Source of the DNA: Dendronalium phyllosphericum CENA369
Lineage (GTDB): Bacteria > Cyanobacteriota > Cyanobacteriia > Cyanobacteriales > Nostocaceae
Assembly: GCF_016056275.1 (NCBI RefSeq)
Contig: NZ_JAECZA010000282.1
Location: 1-47,994 of the forward strand
Direction of reading: 5' to 3'
DNA length: 47,994 nt
In this document: positions 25,163-33,868 of the stretch, in pieces
Position numbering within the stretch: position 1 is the first letter of the stretch
Layout of the letters: the number at the start of each line of letters is the position of its first letter
The notes under the pieces: model-generated
The model's database searches: none
Seen by the model: only the letters and a program-made list of their open reading frames with translations
Told to the model about the DNA's origin: nothing
Program-made: the position numbers and the translations under genes

Positions 25163-25359
25163 AGGTTTAGATAAACTAATATAAATCAGAGTTATGGTGG
25201 AAAAAGGGATTGGGGATTGGGAAAAGGAGAAAGGTTAAAGGGGGAAAAAGTTTGTTTGATTCCTTTTCCCCTTCCCCATATTTGCGTGGTGAACTAGTAG
25301 TCATAATGTGTTATTTCAGCTAAAAACATAGAAAAATACGATTAAAAGAGGAGTTTGCT

Positions 25360-26757
25360 ATGGAGCCTCTTGACCTGAAATGGATACGCGCTCAGTTTCC
25401 AGCGCTGACACAAAAAATCAACGGTCAATCTGCTATTTTCTTTGACGGGCCGGGTGGCACTCAAGTACCGGGAGCGGTATTGGATGCAATGAGTGACTAT
25501 CTGGTAAGGTCAAACGCTAACGCTCATGGGGCTTTTGCCACAAGTGTACGTACAGATGCGCTCATCACCTCGGCTCGCGCTGCGATCGCTGATTTTTTAG
25601 GGTGCAATAGCGATGAAGTAGTATTCGGTGCTAATATGACTACGCTCGCTTTCGCTGTGAGTCGAGCTATTGGTCGGGAACTGCGATCGGGCGATGAAAT
25701 TATTGTTACCCGACTAGACCATTCTGCTAATATTTCCCCGTGGTATGCGTTAGAGGAACGAGGTGTAATTGTCCGCGTTGTTGATATCAACGTCAAGGAC
25801 TGCACCTTAGATATGAGCGATTTAGCACAGCAGATTAATCAGCGGACGCGGTTGGTGGCGGTGAGTTATGCTTCCAACGCTGTAGGGACAATCAACGATG
25901 TGGCAGGGGTGGTAAGCCTTGCTCATGCCGTTGGTGCTTTGGTTTTTGTCGATGCAGTTCACTATACCCCTCACGCTCCGATTAACGTACATGCGCTGGG
26001 CTGTGACTTTCTCGCTTGTTCTGCCTACAAATTTTTTGGCCCCCACGTTGGTATTTTGTATGCCAAGCGGGAACATCTTGCCCGATTCACTCCATACAAA
26101 GTCAAACCAGCCCCAGAAGAAGTACCATCGCGCTGGGAAACGGGAACGCTGAATCACGAGGGTTTGGCAGGTATGGTGGCCGCGGTTAACTATTTGGCAA
26201 AACTTGGTTGTCATGTCTCACCCGCAGTTGACAGCGAGTTAGTTTCAGCCTTGGCAGAAGCTGACAAGGAGGGCTTGGAAACATTCAGTTGTCCCCGCTT
26301 CCTTACTTCAGCGGATCGGCCTAACCATGAGTTAGCATCTGCCTATCACAGTCGCCGGGCTGCCTTAGTAGCAGCAATGTCAGCAATCCAGCAATACGAA
26401 AGAGAATTAAGCCACAAGCTGATTTCTGGATTGTTGGAGATTCCTGGCTTGAGCTTTTATGGTATCAGCGATGCGAGTCGTTTTGCTTGGCGGACACCAA
26501 CAGTTGCATTTCGACTGGCGGGGCAAACGCCTGCAACCACAGCTAAAATGTTAGGCGATCGCAGTATTTTTGCTTGGCACGGTAATTTCTATGCGCTGAA
26601 TTTGACGGAGAAATTAGGTGTGGAAGCAACTGGCGGCTTAGTACGAATTGGAATGGTGCATTACAACACCGTTGAAGAGATTGATCGCCTTTTGCAAGCA
26701 TTGAATGAAATTAAAGAATACAGTATGAGCGATCGCTCTTTTAACTCGACAATTTAA
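25360..26757 (+). CDS. Cysteine desulfurase-like protein, VC1184 family
   Basis: This 465-residue fold-type I PLP enzyme of aminotransferase class V starts WIRAQFPAL, FFDGPGGTQVP, typical of the VC1184 subgroup. LACSAYKFFGPHVGILY holds the probable PLP lysine, K224. Catalytic features include HSANISPW and the cofactor-contacting DAVHYTPH. A roughly 50-residue insertion (about 285-335) splits the large domain. The substrate is unknown. AGAGGAG gives a strong RBS before ATG 25360. The last codons and the TAA (encoding SDRSFNSTI) consist of a copy of the repeat family at 26735-26998, so the native C-terminus may have been replaced or extended by repeat DNA. Confidence 0.85.
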   Translation: MEPLDLKWIRAQFPALTQKINGQSAIFFDGPGGTQVPGAVLDAMSDYLVRSNANAHGAFATSVRTDALITSARAAIADFLGCNSDEVVFGANMTTLAFAVSRAIGRELRSGDEIIVTRLDHSANISPWYALEERGVIVRVVDINVKDCTLDMSDLAQQINQRTRLVAVSYASNAVGTINDVAGVVSLAHAVGALVFVDAVHYTPHAPINVHALGCDFLACSAYKFFGPHVGILYAKREHLARFTPYKVKPAPEEVPSRWETGTLNHEGLAGMVAAVNYLAKLGCHVSPAVDSELVSALAEADKEGLETFSCPRFLTSADRPNHELASAYHSRRAALVAAMSAIQQYERELSHKLISGLLEIPGLSFYGISDASRFAWRTPTVAFRLAGQTPATTAKMLGDRSIFAWHGNFYALNLTEKLGVEATGGLVRIGMVHYNTVEEIDRLLQALNEIKEYSMSDRSFNSTI

Positions 26758-26998
26758 GTTTTCAGGTGCAAGTTTCAAGTTCCGAGCTCGAATAATGAGG
26801 GTTAAAGCCGCAAGTTTGAGGATTAAAGGTGCAATTTCGAGGGTTAAAGGTGCAACTTCGAGGATTAAAGGTCAAACTTTCGCCCTTTTAACTCGACAAT
26901 TTCCCTTCCAATGTTCAATCTTCGAGTTCAGAACTTGAATGATGAAGCTTAGAGGTAGAGCGATCGCCTTTTCTGCTCGACAATTGGTGTTTTAATGA
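26735..26998. repeat. 84-bp repeat family, 5' array, with inner 21-bp units
   Basis: Copies of TTTTAACTCGACAATT and related anchors start at 26746, 26893 and 26977; the last two are 84 bp apart. Between 26799 and 26882 are four 21-bp tandem units of the GGGTTAAAGGTGCAACTTCGA type, so the 147-bp first spacing equals 84 plus three extra units. The same family forms an array at 30151-30400. The rest of the gap (26999-27252) has no recognised feature. Confidence 0.75.
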
Positions 26999-27252
26999 TA
27001 GAGTGTCTCAGCGCTTAGAGAAGCAGGAAAACAGGGAGAAAGATTTTTGGCGTAATCATTCCGTAAAAACACAACGCCTACAACACAATATACTGAACGC
27101 AGGTATAGCGATCGCTCAATATCCCGATGTAGGAAGTGGGCGATTGTTCTTATGCAATCCTTGATAAAAGCTACATTATTAATTAGCTGAATTTCTCTGC
27201 TGCGCGTCCAAGCAGCAACTCGTTATCAGGCATCGCCTCTGTAAAACCCGAA

Positions 27253-30144
27253 ATGACTAACGAAGAACTGCTGCAAATTATTGAAAAAGCTGCCAGAGAC
27301 AACGTGATAACATTAGACCTTTCAGGCAACAGCTTAACAACGCTAACGCCGGAAATAGTCCAACTCACCAACTTGCAAACGCTTTCCCTTAGCAGTAATC
27401 AACTGAGCAGTCTGCCACTGGAAGTAGTCCAACTCACTAACCTGCAATCGCTTATCCTCAGCAATAATCAACTGAGCAGTCTGCCGCCGGAAATTGTTCA
27501 ACTCACCAACCTGCAAACACTCTCTCTCAGCAGAAATCAACTGAATAGTCTGCCGCCGGAAGTAGTCCAACTCACCAACCTACAATCGCTCATCCTCAGC
27601 AGAAATCAACTGAGCAGTCTGCCACCGGAAGTAGTCCAACTCACCAACCTGCAATCACTCAACCTCAGCAGAAATCAACTGAGCAGTCTGCCACCGGAAC
27701 TAGTTCAACTCACCAACTTGCAATCGCTCATCCTCAGTGTTAATAGATTGAGCAGTCTGCCGCCGGAAGTAGTCCAACTCACTAAACTGCAATCACTCAA
27801 CCTCAGTGTTAATAGACTGAGCAATCTGCCATCGGCAGTAGTTCAACTCACCAACCTGCAATCACTCAACCTCAGCAGAAATCAACTAAGCAGTTTGCCA
27901 CCAGAAATTAGGCAACTGCCAAACTTGAACAAGCTGGATCTTCGCAGAAACCCAGTCCCTATTCCACCTGAGATTTTGGGAACGAAGGATTTATCGCAAG
28001 ATCCTGGCGATGTGAATGAAATTCTCGATTTCTATTTCCGGGTGCAAGATCTAGCCGAAACTGAACTTTTCTACGAGGCAAAATTACTAATTGTTGGCGA
28101 AGGAGGAGCAGGTAAAACTTCTTTAGCCAAAAAAATAGCAGATGAAACCTACAAACTCCAACCAAATGAAGAATCAACCAAAGGTATTGAAGTTATCCAC
28201 TGGCACTTTACACAGCCCAACGGCAAAGACTTTCGCGTCAATATTTGGGACTTTGGCGGTCAGGCAATCTACCACCAAACCCATCAGTTTTTCCTCAGTA
28301 AGCGTTCTCTCTATGCTTTAGTTGCTGATACTCGCAAAGAAAACACTGATTTTTACTGGTGGTTAAAGGTTGTCGAACTCTTGAGCGACAAGAGTCCAGT
28401 TCTTATCATCAAAAACGAAAAACAAGACCGTCAGTGCGAAGTCGACGGAGGTCAATTACGAGGAGAATTTGACAACCTAGAAAAAATTCTGGCAACCAAT
28501 TTGGATACTAATCGTGGTTTAGCGGAGATTAAAGACGCTATTCAGCAATACATTAGCAGACTTGACCACGTTGGTACACCTCTACCAAAACTTTGGGTAA
28601 GAGTCAGAGCAGCTTTAGAAAACTATTCTCGCAATTACATCAGCCTTGAAGAATACTGTACCCTTTGCCGACTTAATAATTTAACTGACCGTAAAGACAT
28701 GCTCCGCTTGAGCAGCTATCTGCACGACCTCGGTGTTTGCCTCCACTTTCAGGACGATTCTACGCTGAAACACTACGTCATCCTCAAACCGGAATGGGGA
28801 ACTACTGCCGTCTACAAAGTTTTAGACAATGACAATGTTAAAAAAAAGTTAGGTTGTTTTACTAAGGACGATTTAGAAGATATTTGGAAAAGCGGCGAAT
28901 ATGCTGACATGCGAGATGAACTCCTGCAATTAATGATGCGGTTCAAGCTTTGCTACAAAATTCCCGGTTGTCCTGCCACCTATATTGCCCCTCAATTGCT
29001 GCCTATTGAAAAAGCTGATTATACTTGGGACGGTCGCCACAACCTCATCTTGCGCTATACCTATACATTCATGCCTAAAGGCATCCTCACCCGCTTTATT
29101 GTCGAAACACACCCTTGGATTGAACAGCAAAAACTTGTTTGGAAAAGCGGTGTTGTTCTCAACAAAGATCAAACTCGTGCGGAAGTCATTGAAAACTACA
29201 ATCAACGGGAAATTAAAGTTTGTGTCACAGGAAACCGCAAAAAAGAATTAATGGCAGTCGTCACCCATGAACTCGATAAAATCCACAACTATTATGAACG
29301 TTTGCAATATCAAACTCTAGTTCCCTGTAACTGCCAATTTTGCAAAAACAGTCAAACACCTCATGCCTATTCTCTGGACGCACTCTACAAGCGCTTGAAC
29401 GCCAATCGTTACCAAATTGAGTGTGAAAACAGCTATCAAATGGTAGATGTCCGCAGGTTAATTGATGATATCAAACTCCTATCCATTAGCACAGATGGGC
29501 AACTCAACCTCGAAATTGCACAGTTGCAAAGCGAACTGGAGCAAAAAAGAGAGGAATCATTGACATATGGGCTAAGAAATAGCAATCAAAAGGAAGTTTT
29601 TATCTCTTACACTTGGCGGGATCAACAAAGTAAACCACTTGTAGCAAAGATAGAGCAAGTATTTCAAGCTAAAGGCATCAAAATTATTCGCGATACCAAT
29701 GCAATTGGCTATAAAGAAAGATTTAAAGAATTCATGCAGCGTTTAAGCCGTGGTAAATGCATAATTTTAGTAATCAGCGACCAGTATTTAAAGTCAGAAA
29801 ATTGTATGTATGAACTGGTTGAAATCGCTGAAGATAAAGAATTTTATAAACGAATATTTCCGATTATTTTAGCAAATGCCAATATTTTTAAACCTATTGA
29901 AAGAATTAAATATATTAAGTATTGGGAAGAGCAAATTAAAGAGTTAGATGAAGCTATGAAAGGAGTTTCCGCAGCTAATTTGCAGGGATTTCGAGAAGAA
30001 ATTGACCAATACACTGATATCCGCAACACGATCGCCAAACTTACCGACCTACTGAGAGACATGAATACTCAGACTGAAGATATTCACAGCGAATCAGAAT
30101 TTGAGAGATTGGTGAATGCGATCGCAGACCGTTTAAATGAGTGA
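27253..30144 (+). CDS. LRR-Roc-COR-TIR protein (bacterial ROCO GTPase)
   Basis: In this 963-residue protein, residues 21-227 are nine 23-residue leucine-rich repeats (LxLSxNQLSSLPPEVVQLTNLQS), plus a degenerate tenth. A Roc GTPase follows, with P-loop GEGGAGKTS (282-290), DFGGQ (333-337) and IIKNEKQD. The COR region runs from about 430 to 700. The C-terminal TIR (about 780-930) begins KEVFISYTWRD and contains ISDQYLKSENCMYELVEI, where E854 matches the catalytic glutamate of NAD-cleaving TIRs. By analogy with NLR-like proteins it may sense a ligand through the LRRs and trigger TIR activity in defence or cell death; this is inference. Repeat copies lie on both sides. Confidence 0.88.
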   Translation: MTNEELLQIIEKAARDNVITLDLSGNSLTTLTPEIVQLTNLQTLSLSSNQLSSLPLEVVQLTNLQSLILSNNQLSSLPPEIVQLTNLQTLSLSRNQLNSLPPEVVQLTNLQSLILSRNQLSSLPPEVVQLTNLQSLNLSRNQLSSLPPELVQLTNLQSLILSVNRLSSLPPEVVQLTKLQSLNLSVNRLSNLPSAVVQLTNLQSLNLSRNQLSSLPPEIRQLPNLNKLDLRRNPVPIPPEILGTKDLSQDPGDVNEILDFYFRVQDLAETELFYEAKLLIVGEGGAGKTSLAKKIADETYKLQPNEESTKGIEVIHWHFTQPNGKDFRVNIWDFGGQAIYHQTHQFFLSKRSLYALVADTRKENTDFYWWLKVVELLSDKSPVLIIKNEKQDRQCEVDGGQLRGEFDNLEKILATNLDTNRGLAEIKDAIQQYISRLDHVGTPLPKLWVRVRAALENYSRNYISLEEYCTLCRLNNLTDRKDMLRLSSYLHDLGVCLHFQDDSTLKHYVILKPEWGTTAVYKVLDNDNVKKKLGCFTKDDLEDIWKSGEYADMRDELLQLMMRFKLCYKIPGCPATYIAPQLLPIEKADYTWDGRHNLILRYTYTFMPKGILTRFIVETHPWIEQQKLVWKSGVVLNKDQTRAEVIENYNQREIKVCVTGNRKKELMAVVTHELDKIHNYYERLQYQTLVPCNCQFCKNSQTPHAYSLDALYKRLNANRYQIECENSYQMVDVRRLIDDIKLLSISTDGQLNLEIAQLQSELEQKREESLTYGLRNSNQKEVFISYTWRDQQSKPLVAKIEQVFQAKGIKIIRDTNAIGYKERFKEFMQRLSRGKCIILVISDQYLKSENCMYELVEIAEDKEFYKRIFPIILANANIFKPIERIKYIKYWEEQIKELDEAMKGVSAANLQGFREEIDQYTDIRNTIAKLTDLLRDMNTQTEDIHSESEFERLVNAIADRLNE

Positions 30145-30150
30145 AAATAA

Positions 30151-30400
30151 ACTATTGATGAGGTTTAGAGGTGGTGCGATTGCCCTTTTAACTCGACAAT
30201 TTGTGTTCCAAGGTGCAAGCTTCGAGTTCTGAAGCTCAATGATGAGGCTTTGAAGTCGAGCGATCGCCTTTTTTGCTCGACAATTCGTGTTCCAAGGTGC
30301 AAGCTTTGAGTTCTGAAGCTCAATGATGAAGCTTTGAAGTCGAGCGATCGCCCTTTTAACTCGACAATTTGTGTTCCGAAGTGTAACTTTCGAGTTGATC
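30151..30400. repeat. 84-bp tandem repeat, 3' array
   Basis: Two full 84-bp units (30193-30276, 30277-30360) are preceded by a degenerate unit end (30151-30192) and followed by a partial unit (30361 to about 30400). Each unit starts TCGACAATTTGTGTTCC and contains GAGCGATCGCC, a HIP1 core. Because 84 is divisible by 3, an open leftward frame of 28-residue repeats (30133-30435) arises; it has no start context and I do not call it. Nothing else is seen in 30401-30615. Confidence 0.8.
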
Positions 30401-30615
30401 GCATTTACCTTATCTATTTGAGAAAGATGAGTCAATGTTCTTCGGACACCCCAAGCAATCGCATTGACACCCCCGCCAGCGATCGCATGACGTTTACCCT
30501 TAAAACTAAAGTTTTAACAAGAGTTATTTTATTGGCTCAACAATTTGCTAAACTCCAACTTTTGGAGTTCAAATAAAAATAGTCTAAGCGTCGGGAATCG
30601 GGAGGGTGTTGCAGA

Positions 30616-31836
30616 GTGGCTGATGATGAAGGTGTGAAAAATATAGAACAGATTCATCCAAGGGACTTTTCATGGAAGTTTTGGCCCGTTGTGCCACTCT
30701 ACCCATACGGGAAGCGGCGGACAATTCGCAAAGAAGTAGTTAAGGATACCATCTGGACTTTTGACCAGTTGCAAGGTATCTTTTACGTTGTCGTGCCGAT
30801 TCGCATGACTGTAGCTAAGCTAGAAAGCGGCGGACTTCTCGTCTATGCCCCTGTAGCACCAACAATCGAGTGTATCCGGCTGGTGAATGAGTTAGTAGCA
30901 GAACACGGCGATGTCAAGTACATCATTCTACCCACTATCTCCGGACTAGAACACAAAGTATTTGTTGGCCCCTTTGCTAGATTCTTTGCCAATGCACAGG
31001 TATTTGTTGCTCCCAAACAGTGGAGTTTTCCGTTGAACCTGCCACTTAGCTGGCTGGGCTTACCTTCCAAACGTACTCACTTCCTCCCAGAAGACAATAG
31101 CAAAGTACCGTTTGCCGATGAGTTTGACTATGCAATCCTCGGCCCGATAGAACTTGGCCCTGGGCGGTTTGCGGAAGTTGCATTTTTTCACAAGCGATCG
31201 CATACTCTTTTAGTCACAGATTCCGTAATTTCCATCCCCGAAGATCCGCCAGCGATCGCGCAGTTAGATCCATACCCCTTGATGTTCCATGCCAAAGATA
31301 AAGCCTCTGATATCGTCGCCGACAATCGAGAAAATCGCCGTCAGGGATGGCAGCGCATCTCACTGTTTGCTTTGTATTTTCAACCAAGCGTACTGGAGGT
31401 AATTGCTTGGAGTCAGGTATTTCGCGATGCTTTGAAAGCACCGGAACGCTCGAAAAAAGCTTACTTTGGGTTGTTTCCCTTCAAATGGCATCCCGACTGG
31501 AAGCGATCGTTTGATGCCCTACGCGGGAACGGACGTTTATTTGTAGCACCCATTTTACAAACTCTTATTCTCAATCGCGCACCAAGGGAAACTCTTGACT
31601 GGGCAAATAAAGTAGCAAGTTGGAACTTTCAGCAAATTATTCCCTGCCACTTTGACTCACCAATACAAGCATCACCGCAACAGTTTCGTCAAGCATTTTC
31701 CTTTCTGGAAAAACAGCCTGTGGCAGGTTTCAGCAATAGTTATCTTTTGCCAGAGGAAGACTTTAAACTATTGAGAGACATTGATGCAGGTTTAAATAAG
31801 TTTGGTATTGTCCCGCCAGCAAACGAGAAGGTCTGA
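30616..31836 (+). CDS. DUF4336 domain-containing protein
   Basis: This 406-residue protein reads WTFDQLQGIFYVVVPIRMTVAKLESGGLLVYAPVAPT near the N-terminus and YIILPTISGLEHKVFVGPFARFF in the middle, which I recognise as DUF4336, a metallo-beta-lactamase-like domain lacking the full HxHxDH motif. FADEFDYAILGPIELGPGRFAEVAFFHKRSHTLLVTDSVI follows. The C-terminal part includes GRLFVAPILQTLILNRAPRETLDWANKV. It is cytosolic by prediction; function unknown, found in cyanobacteria and plastids. The start is GTG 30616, with GGGAGG upstream. It stands alone, and the repeat array directly upstream may carry its promoter. Confidence 0.8.
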   Translation: MADDEGVKNIEQIHPRDFSWKFWPVVPLYPYGKRRTIRKEVVKDTIWTFDQLQGIFYVVVPIRMTVAKLESGGLLVYAPVAPTIECIRLVNELVAEHGDVKYIILPTISGLEHKVFVGPFARFFANAQVFVAPKQWSFPLNLPLSWLGLPSKRTHFLPEDNSKVPFADEFDYAILGPIELGPGRFAEVAFFHKRSHTLLVTDSVISIPEDPPAIAQLDPYPLMFHAKDKASDIVADNRENRRQGWQRISLFALYFQPSVLEVIAWSQVFRDALKAPERSKKAYFGLFPFKWHPDWKRSFDALRGNGRLFVAPILQTLILNRAPRETLDWANKVASWNFQQIIPCHFDSPIQASPQQFRQAFSFLEKQPVAGFSNSYLLPEEDFKLLRDIDAGLNKFGIVPPANEKV

Positions 31837-31907
31837 GAGAAACCGTTGAGAAAATCAAGCCCAATAAGTAACAGTACAGTTCAGTTAAGCCCCAAATCCT
31901 CATGTAG

Positions 31908-31927
31908 AGACGCGATGAATCGCGTCT
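31908..31927. repeat. AGACGCGAT-GA-ATCGCGTCT hairpin
   Basis: This is a perfect 9-bp stem of the dispersed GACGCGAT family; a perfect 26-bp palindrome of the same family lies at 38267-38292. It sits between the convergent DUF4336 and HAD genes and could act as a terminator. Confidence 0.7.
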
Positions 31928-32020
31928 GAAAGACCAATTTTCTACGCCAATAACCTTTAACTGAAGTGTTCTTCCGTGACCTATACGTAAGTCCGATATT
32001 ATTGAGAATTGTTATAGCTA

Positions 32021-32845
32021 TTACTCTTTCTTTCTTTCTAAGCTTTTCAAAATATAACTAGATAATTCACAAAATCCTTCTCCTTCAGTCGCAGCAGTAA
32101 TGTAAGTAGGCTGATGTTGCAACTGATTGGCATATTGCAGCACATTTGCTACACCTACAGAAACAGGAAAATAAAGTTGATTAAATAAACTTTCATCATT
32201 GGGACTATCACCAACGGTAACAATTTGTTCTGGTGAATAGTTAGGTAAGTATTGTTGCAATACTTGTAATAATCCAACAGCTTTATCTTGTCCTAGCGGT
32301 TTAATATGACACTGAACGTTGCTGTAGGTAAATCCCCAACCCATTTGTTGACAGAGATTACCCAAAACTTGTAGATCGTCTGGACTTAAAGAAGCTACAT
32401 CAAATGTCCAATCGGTGATCCGAAAACGATTATCACTTGATTCCTGGATATGAGGAAATTTAATTTTCAATTGCTCAAAAACTAAAGCTAGATGCTGGCG
32501 ATGAACTGTTAGGTCTGCAATAGGCGTTAAGGCGATCGCTTGTTCGCTTCCAGATGGATAAAACAAACCGCCGTTTTCTGCTAAAGCACCTGCAACTGGT
32601 AGCAAACTACTCAGCCCATTTACCCACCCTGCCGAACGTCCGGTTACAATTAGTACTTTAATGCCAACTGCTGTTAAATCTTCCAAAGTCTGCAATAACG
32701 CAGCAGAAAATTTTCCTTTCGTTGTCAAAGTACCATCCATATCTGTAGCAACGAGACGAATATTGCTCCAGCAAGTAGGTAAAGCCTGAGATAGTTGTTG
32801 CGGATTGCTAAAATGCCTGGGAGTAACGTTTGAGTCTCTGTACAT
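32021..32845 (-). CDS. HAD-IIB family hydrolase
   Basis: In this 274-residue phosphatase-type protein, motif I is VATDMDGTLT (D35 nucleophile, D37 acid/base), motif II is VLIVTGRSAGW, and motif IV is IVTVGDSPNDESLF. The cap inserted between motifs II and III fits the C2/IIB group (Cof, sucrose-phosphate or mannosyl-phosphoglycerate phosphatase-like). It probably dephosphorylates a small sugar phosphate in the cytosol; the substrate is not identifiable. The N-terminal 25 residues before the HAD core are extra and may be mis-started; the next in-frame Met, the M of DMDGTLT itself, would lose the core, so the long form is kept. It is divergent from the membrane-protein gene at 32951. Confidence 0.85.
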   Translation of the reverse strand: MYRDSNVTPRHFSNPQQLSQALPTCWSNIRLVATDMDGTLTTKGKFSAALLQTLEDLTAVGIKVLIVTGRSAGWVNGLSSLLPVAGALAENGGLFYPSGSEQAIALTPIADLTVHRQHLALVFEQLKIKFPHIQESSDNRFRITDWTFDVASLSPDDLQVLGNLCQQMGWGFTYSNVQCHIKPLGQDKAVGLLQVLQQYLPNYSPEQIVTVGDSPNDESLFNQLYFPVSVGVANVLQYANQLQHQPTYITAATEGEGFCELSSYILKSLERKKE

Positions 32846-32950
32846 ATGTGGTTTAACGAAAGCTGTAAAAAATACACATAATACAGCAAGATGGCATCCA
32901 GGATTTGGGCATCTTAAAAATAATAAGTTAAGTATTTCTGTTTGCCAATT

Positions 32951-33754
32951 ATGCTAAATTCGATGTTTCTTGCCCAGTCTTTGGGGTCAAAACCGAAAAA
33001 AGTTACCCAGCAAGTACCAGCAAGCGAGCCTCAAATACCTCCATTTTTGCTGATAACCTCTGGAGGACTAGCGGTAGCGGTGATTGCTTTAATTGTGTTT
33101 TGCAAACTACAAATGAATAAATTTGAGAAAAAACTCAAGTTTGAGCAATTCCGAGCGCGAGAACTAGAGAAGAAGTTTAAACTGGCACTGGAAACAATCC
33201 GTAAAATGGAAACTAATCCCGATTTGGTTAACTCACGGGACTTTAATTTAGATTATCTGCGAATGCGGATGTCAGAAGAAGTTTTTCATTTTGCGATCGT
33301 TAATCAAATTAAAATTAAGGTCAAAGATAAAATTTCTCAAGCCCTACGTCCCAGTCAAGCCCAACAAGGAACGGTAGGAATTGCCAATAGCGCCGGACGG
33401 CAAGTAGATGAAATTTTTGATGTCGAATATGAGACAGGAACTCCACAAAACTCAGCCAAGCGAGTACTGTTTCGCATTCAAATTCGATTGATGAAGTTAC
33501 CTACGCAAGCAACTTCTGCCACTATTAGCCAAATTATTGATTGTCTTGAAACTTATCTGAGTCCAATTGAAGATGAAGATACTTGGCAACCGACGATTCA
33601 AGGCCGAATTGCCACCATGCATTGGGATCAAAAGGCCAAACCTACGCCTTTGTTGGTACTAGAGCAATCTAATGAAGGCGTGAATGTAACTTTTCGTACT
33701 AGTCGCCAACCTAATGCTGCGCCACAGCAGAAGCAGTCTGGTGCTAAGAAATAA
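32951..33754 (+). CDS. Conserved hypothetical protein with one membrane helix and coiled coil
   Basis: This 267-residue protein is read from ATG 32951 (an in-frame TTG at 32942 and ATG at 32963 are alternatives). The N-terminus is followed by one strong helix, FLLITSGGLAVAVIALIVFC (about 32-51). A charged coiled coil (MNKFEKKLKFEQFRARELEKKFKLALETIRKM, about 54-86) comes next. The C-terminal 150 residues form a mixed domain of unknown family, with YLRMRMSEEVFHFAIVNQIKIK and SATISQIIDCLETYLSPIEDEDTW. I believe similar proteins are common in cyanobacteria, without function. It is divergent from the HAD gene and converges with devA. Confidence 0.7.
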   Translation: MLNSMFLAQSLGSKPKKVTQQVPASEPQIPPFLLITSGGLAVAVIALIVFCKLQMNKFEKKLKFEQFRARELEKKFKLALETIRKMETNPDLVNSRDFNLDYLRMRMSEEVFHFAIVNQIKIKVKDKISQALRPSQAQQGTVGIANSAGRQVDEIFDVEYETGTPQNSAKRVLFRIQIRLMKLPTQATSATISQIIDCLETYLSPIEDEDTWQPTIQGRIATMHWDQKAKPTPLLVLEQSNEGVNVTFRTSRQPNAAPQQKQSGAKK

Positions 33755-33785
33755 TTGCGGTTTGAGGGTGCAGCTATTGATTAAG

Positions 33786-33866
33786 GGGGATGAGGGAGAT
33801 GAAGGAGATGAGGGAGAACTTCTTACTCAGCACTCAGCACTCAGAACTTAGCACTTAGCATTCAGC
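33786..33866. repeat. Short tandem repeats in the convergent gap before devA
   Basis: A purine-rich GGGATGAGGGAGATGAAGGA run (33786-33815) is followed by heptamers TCAGCAC/TTAGCAC/TTCAGCAC (about 33827-33866) running up to 3 bp before the devA stop. STRR type. It fills most of the 114-bp gap. Confidence 0.7.
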
Positions 33867-33868
33867 AC

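Noticed and set aside
26799-26882. CRISPR-like appearance of regular repeats
   Set aside because: The units are 21 bp and directly tandem without unique spacers, and no cas gene is in the window.
30133-30435. Leftward frame of 28-residue repeats with NTNCRVKRAIA-type units
   Set aside because: It is the translation of the 84-bp DNA repeat, which stays open only because 84 is divisible by 3. It has no ribosome site, and the same DNA lies in other contexts.
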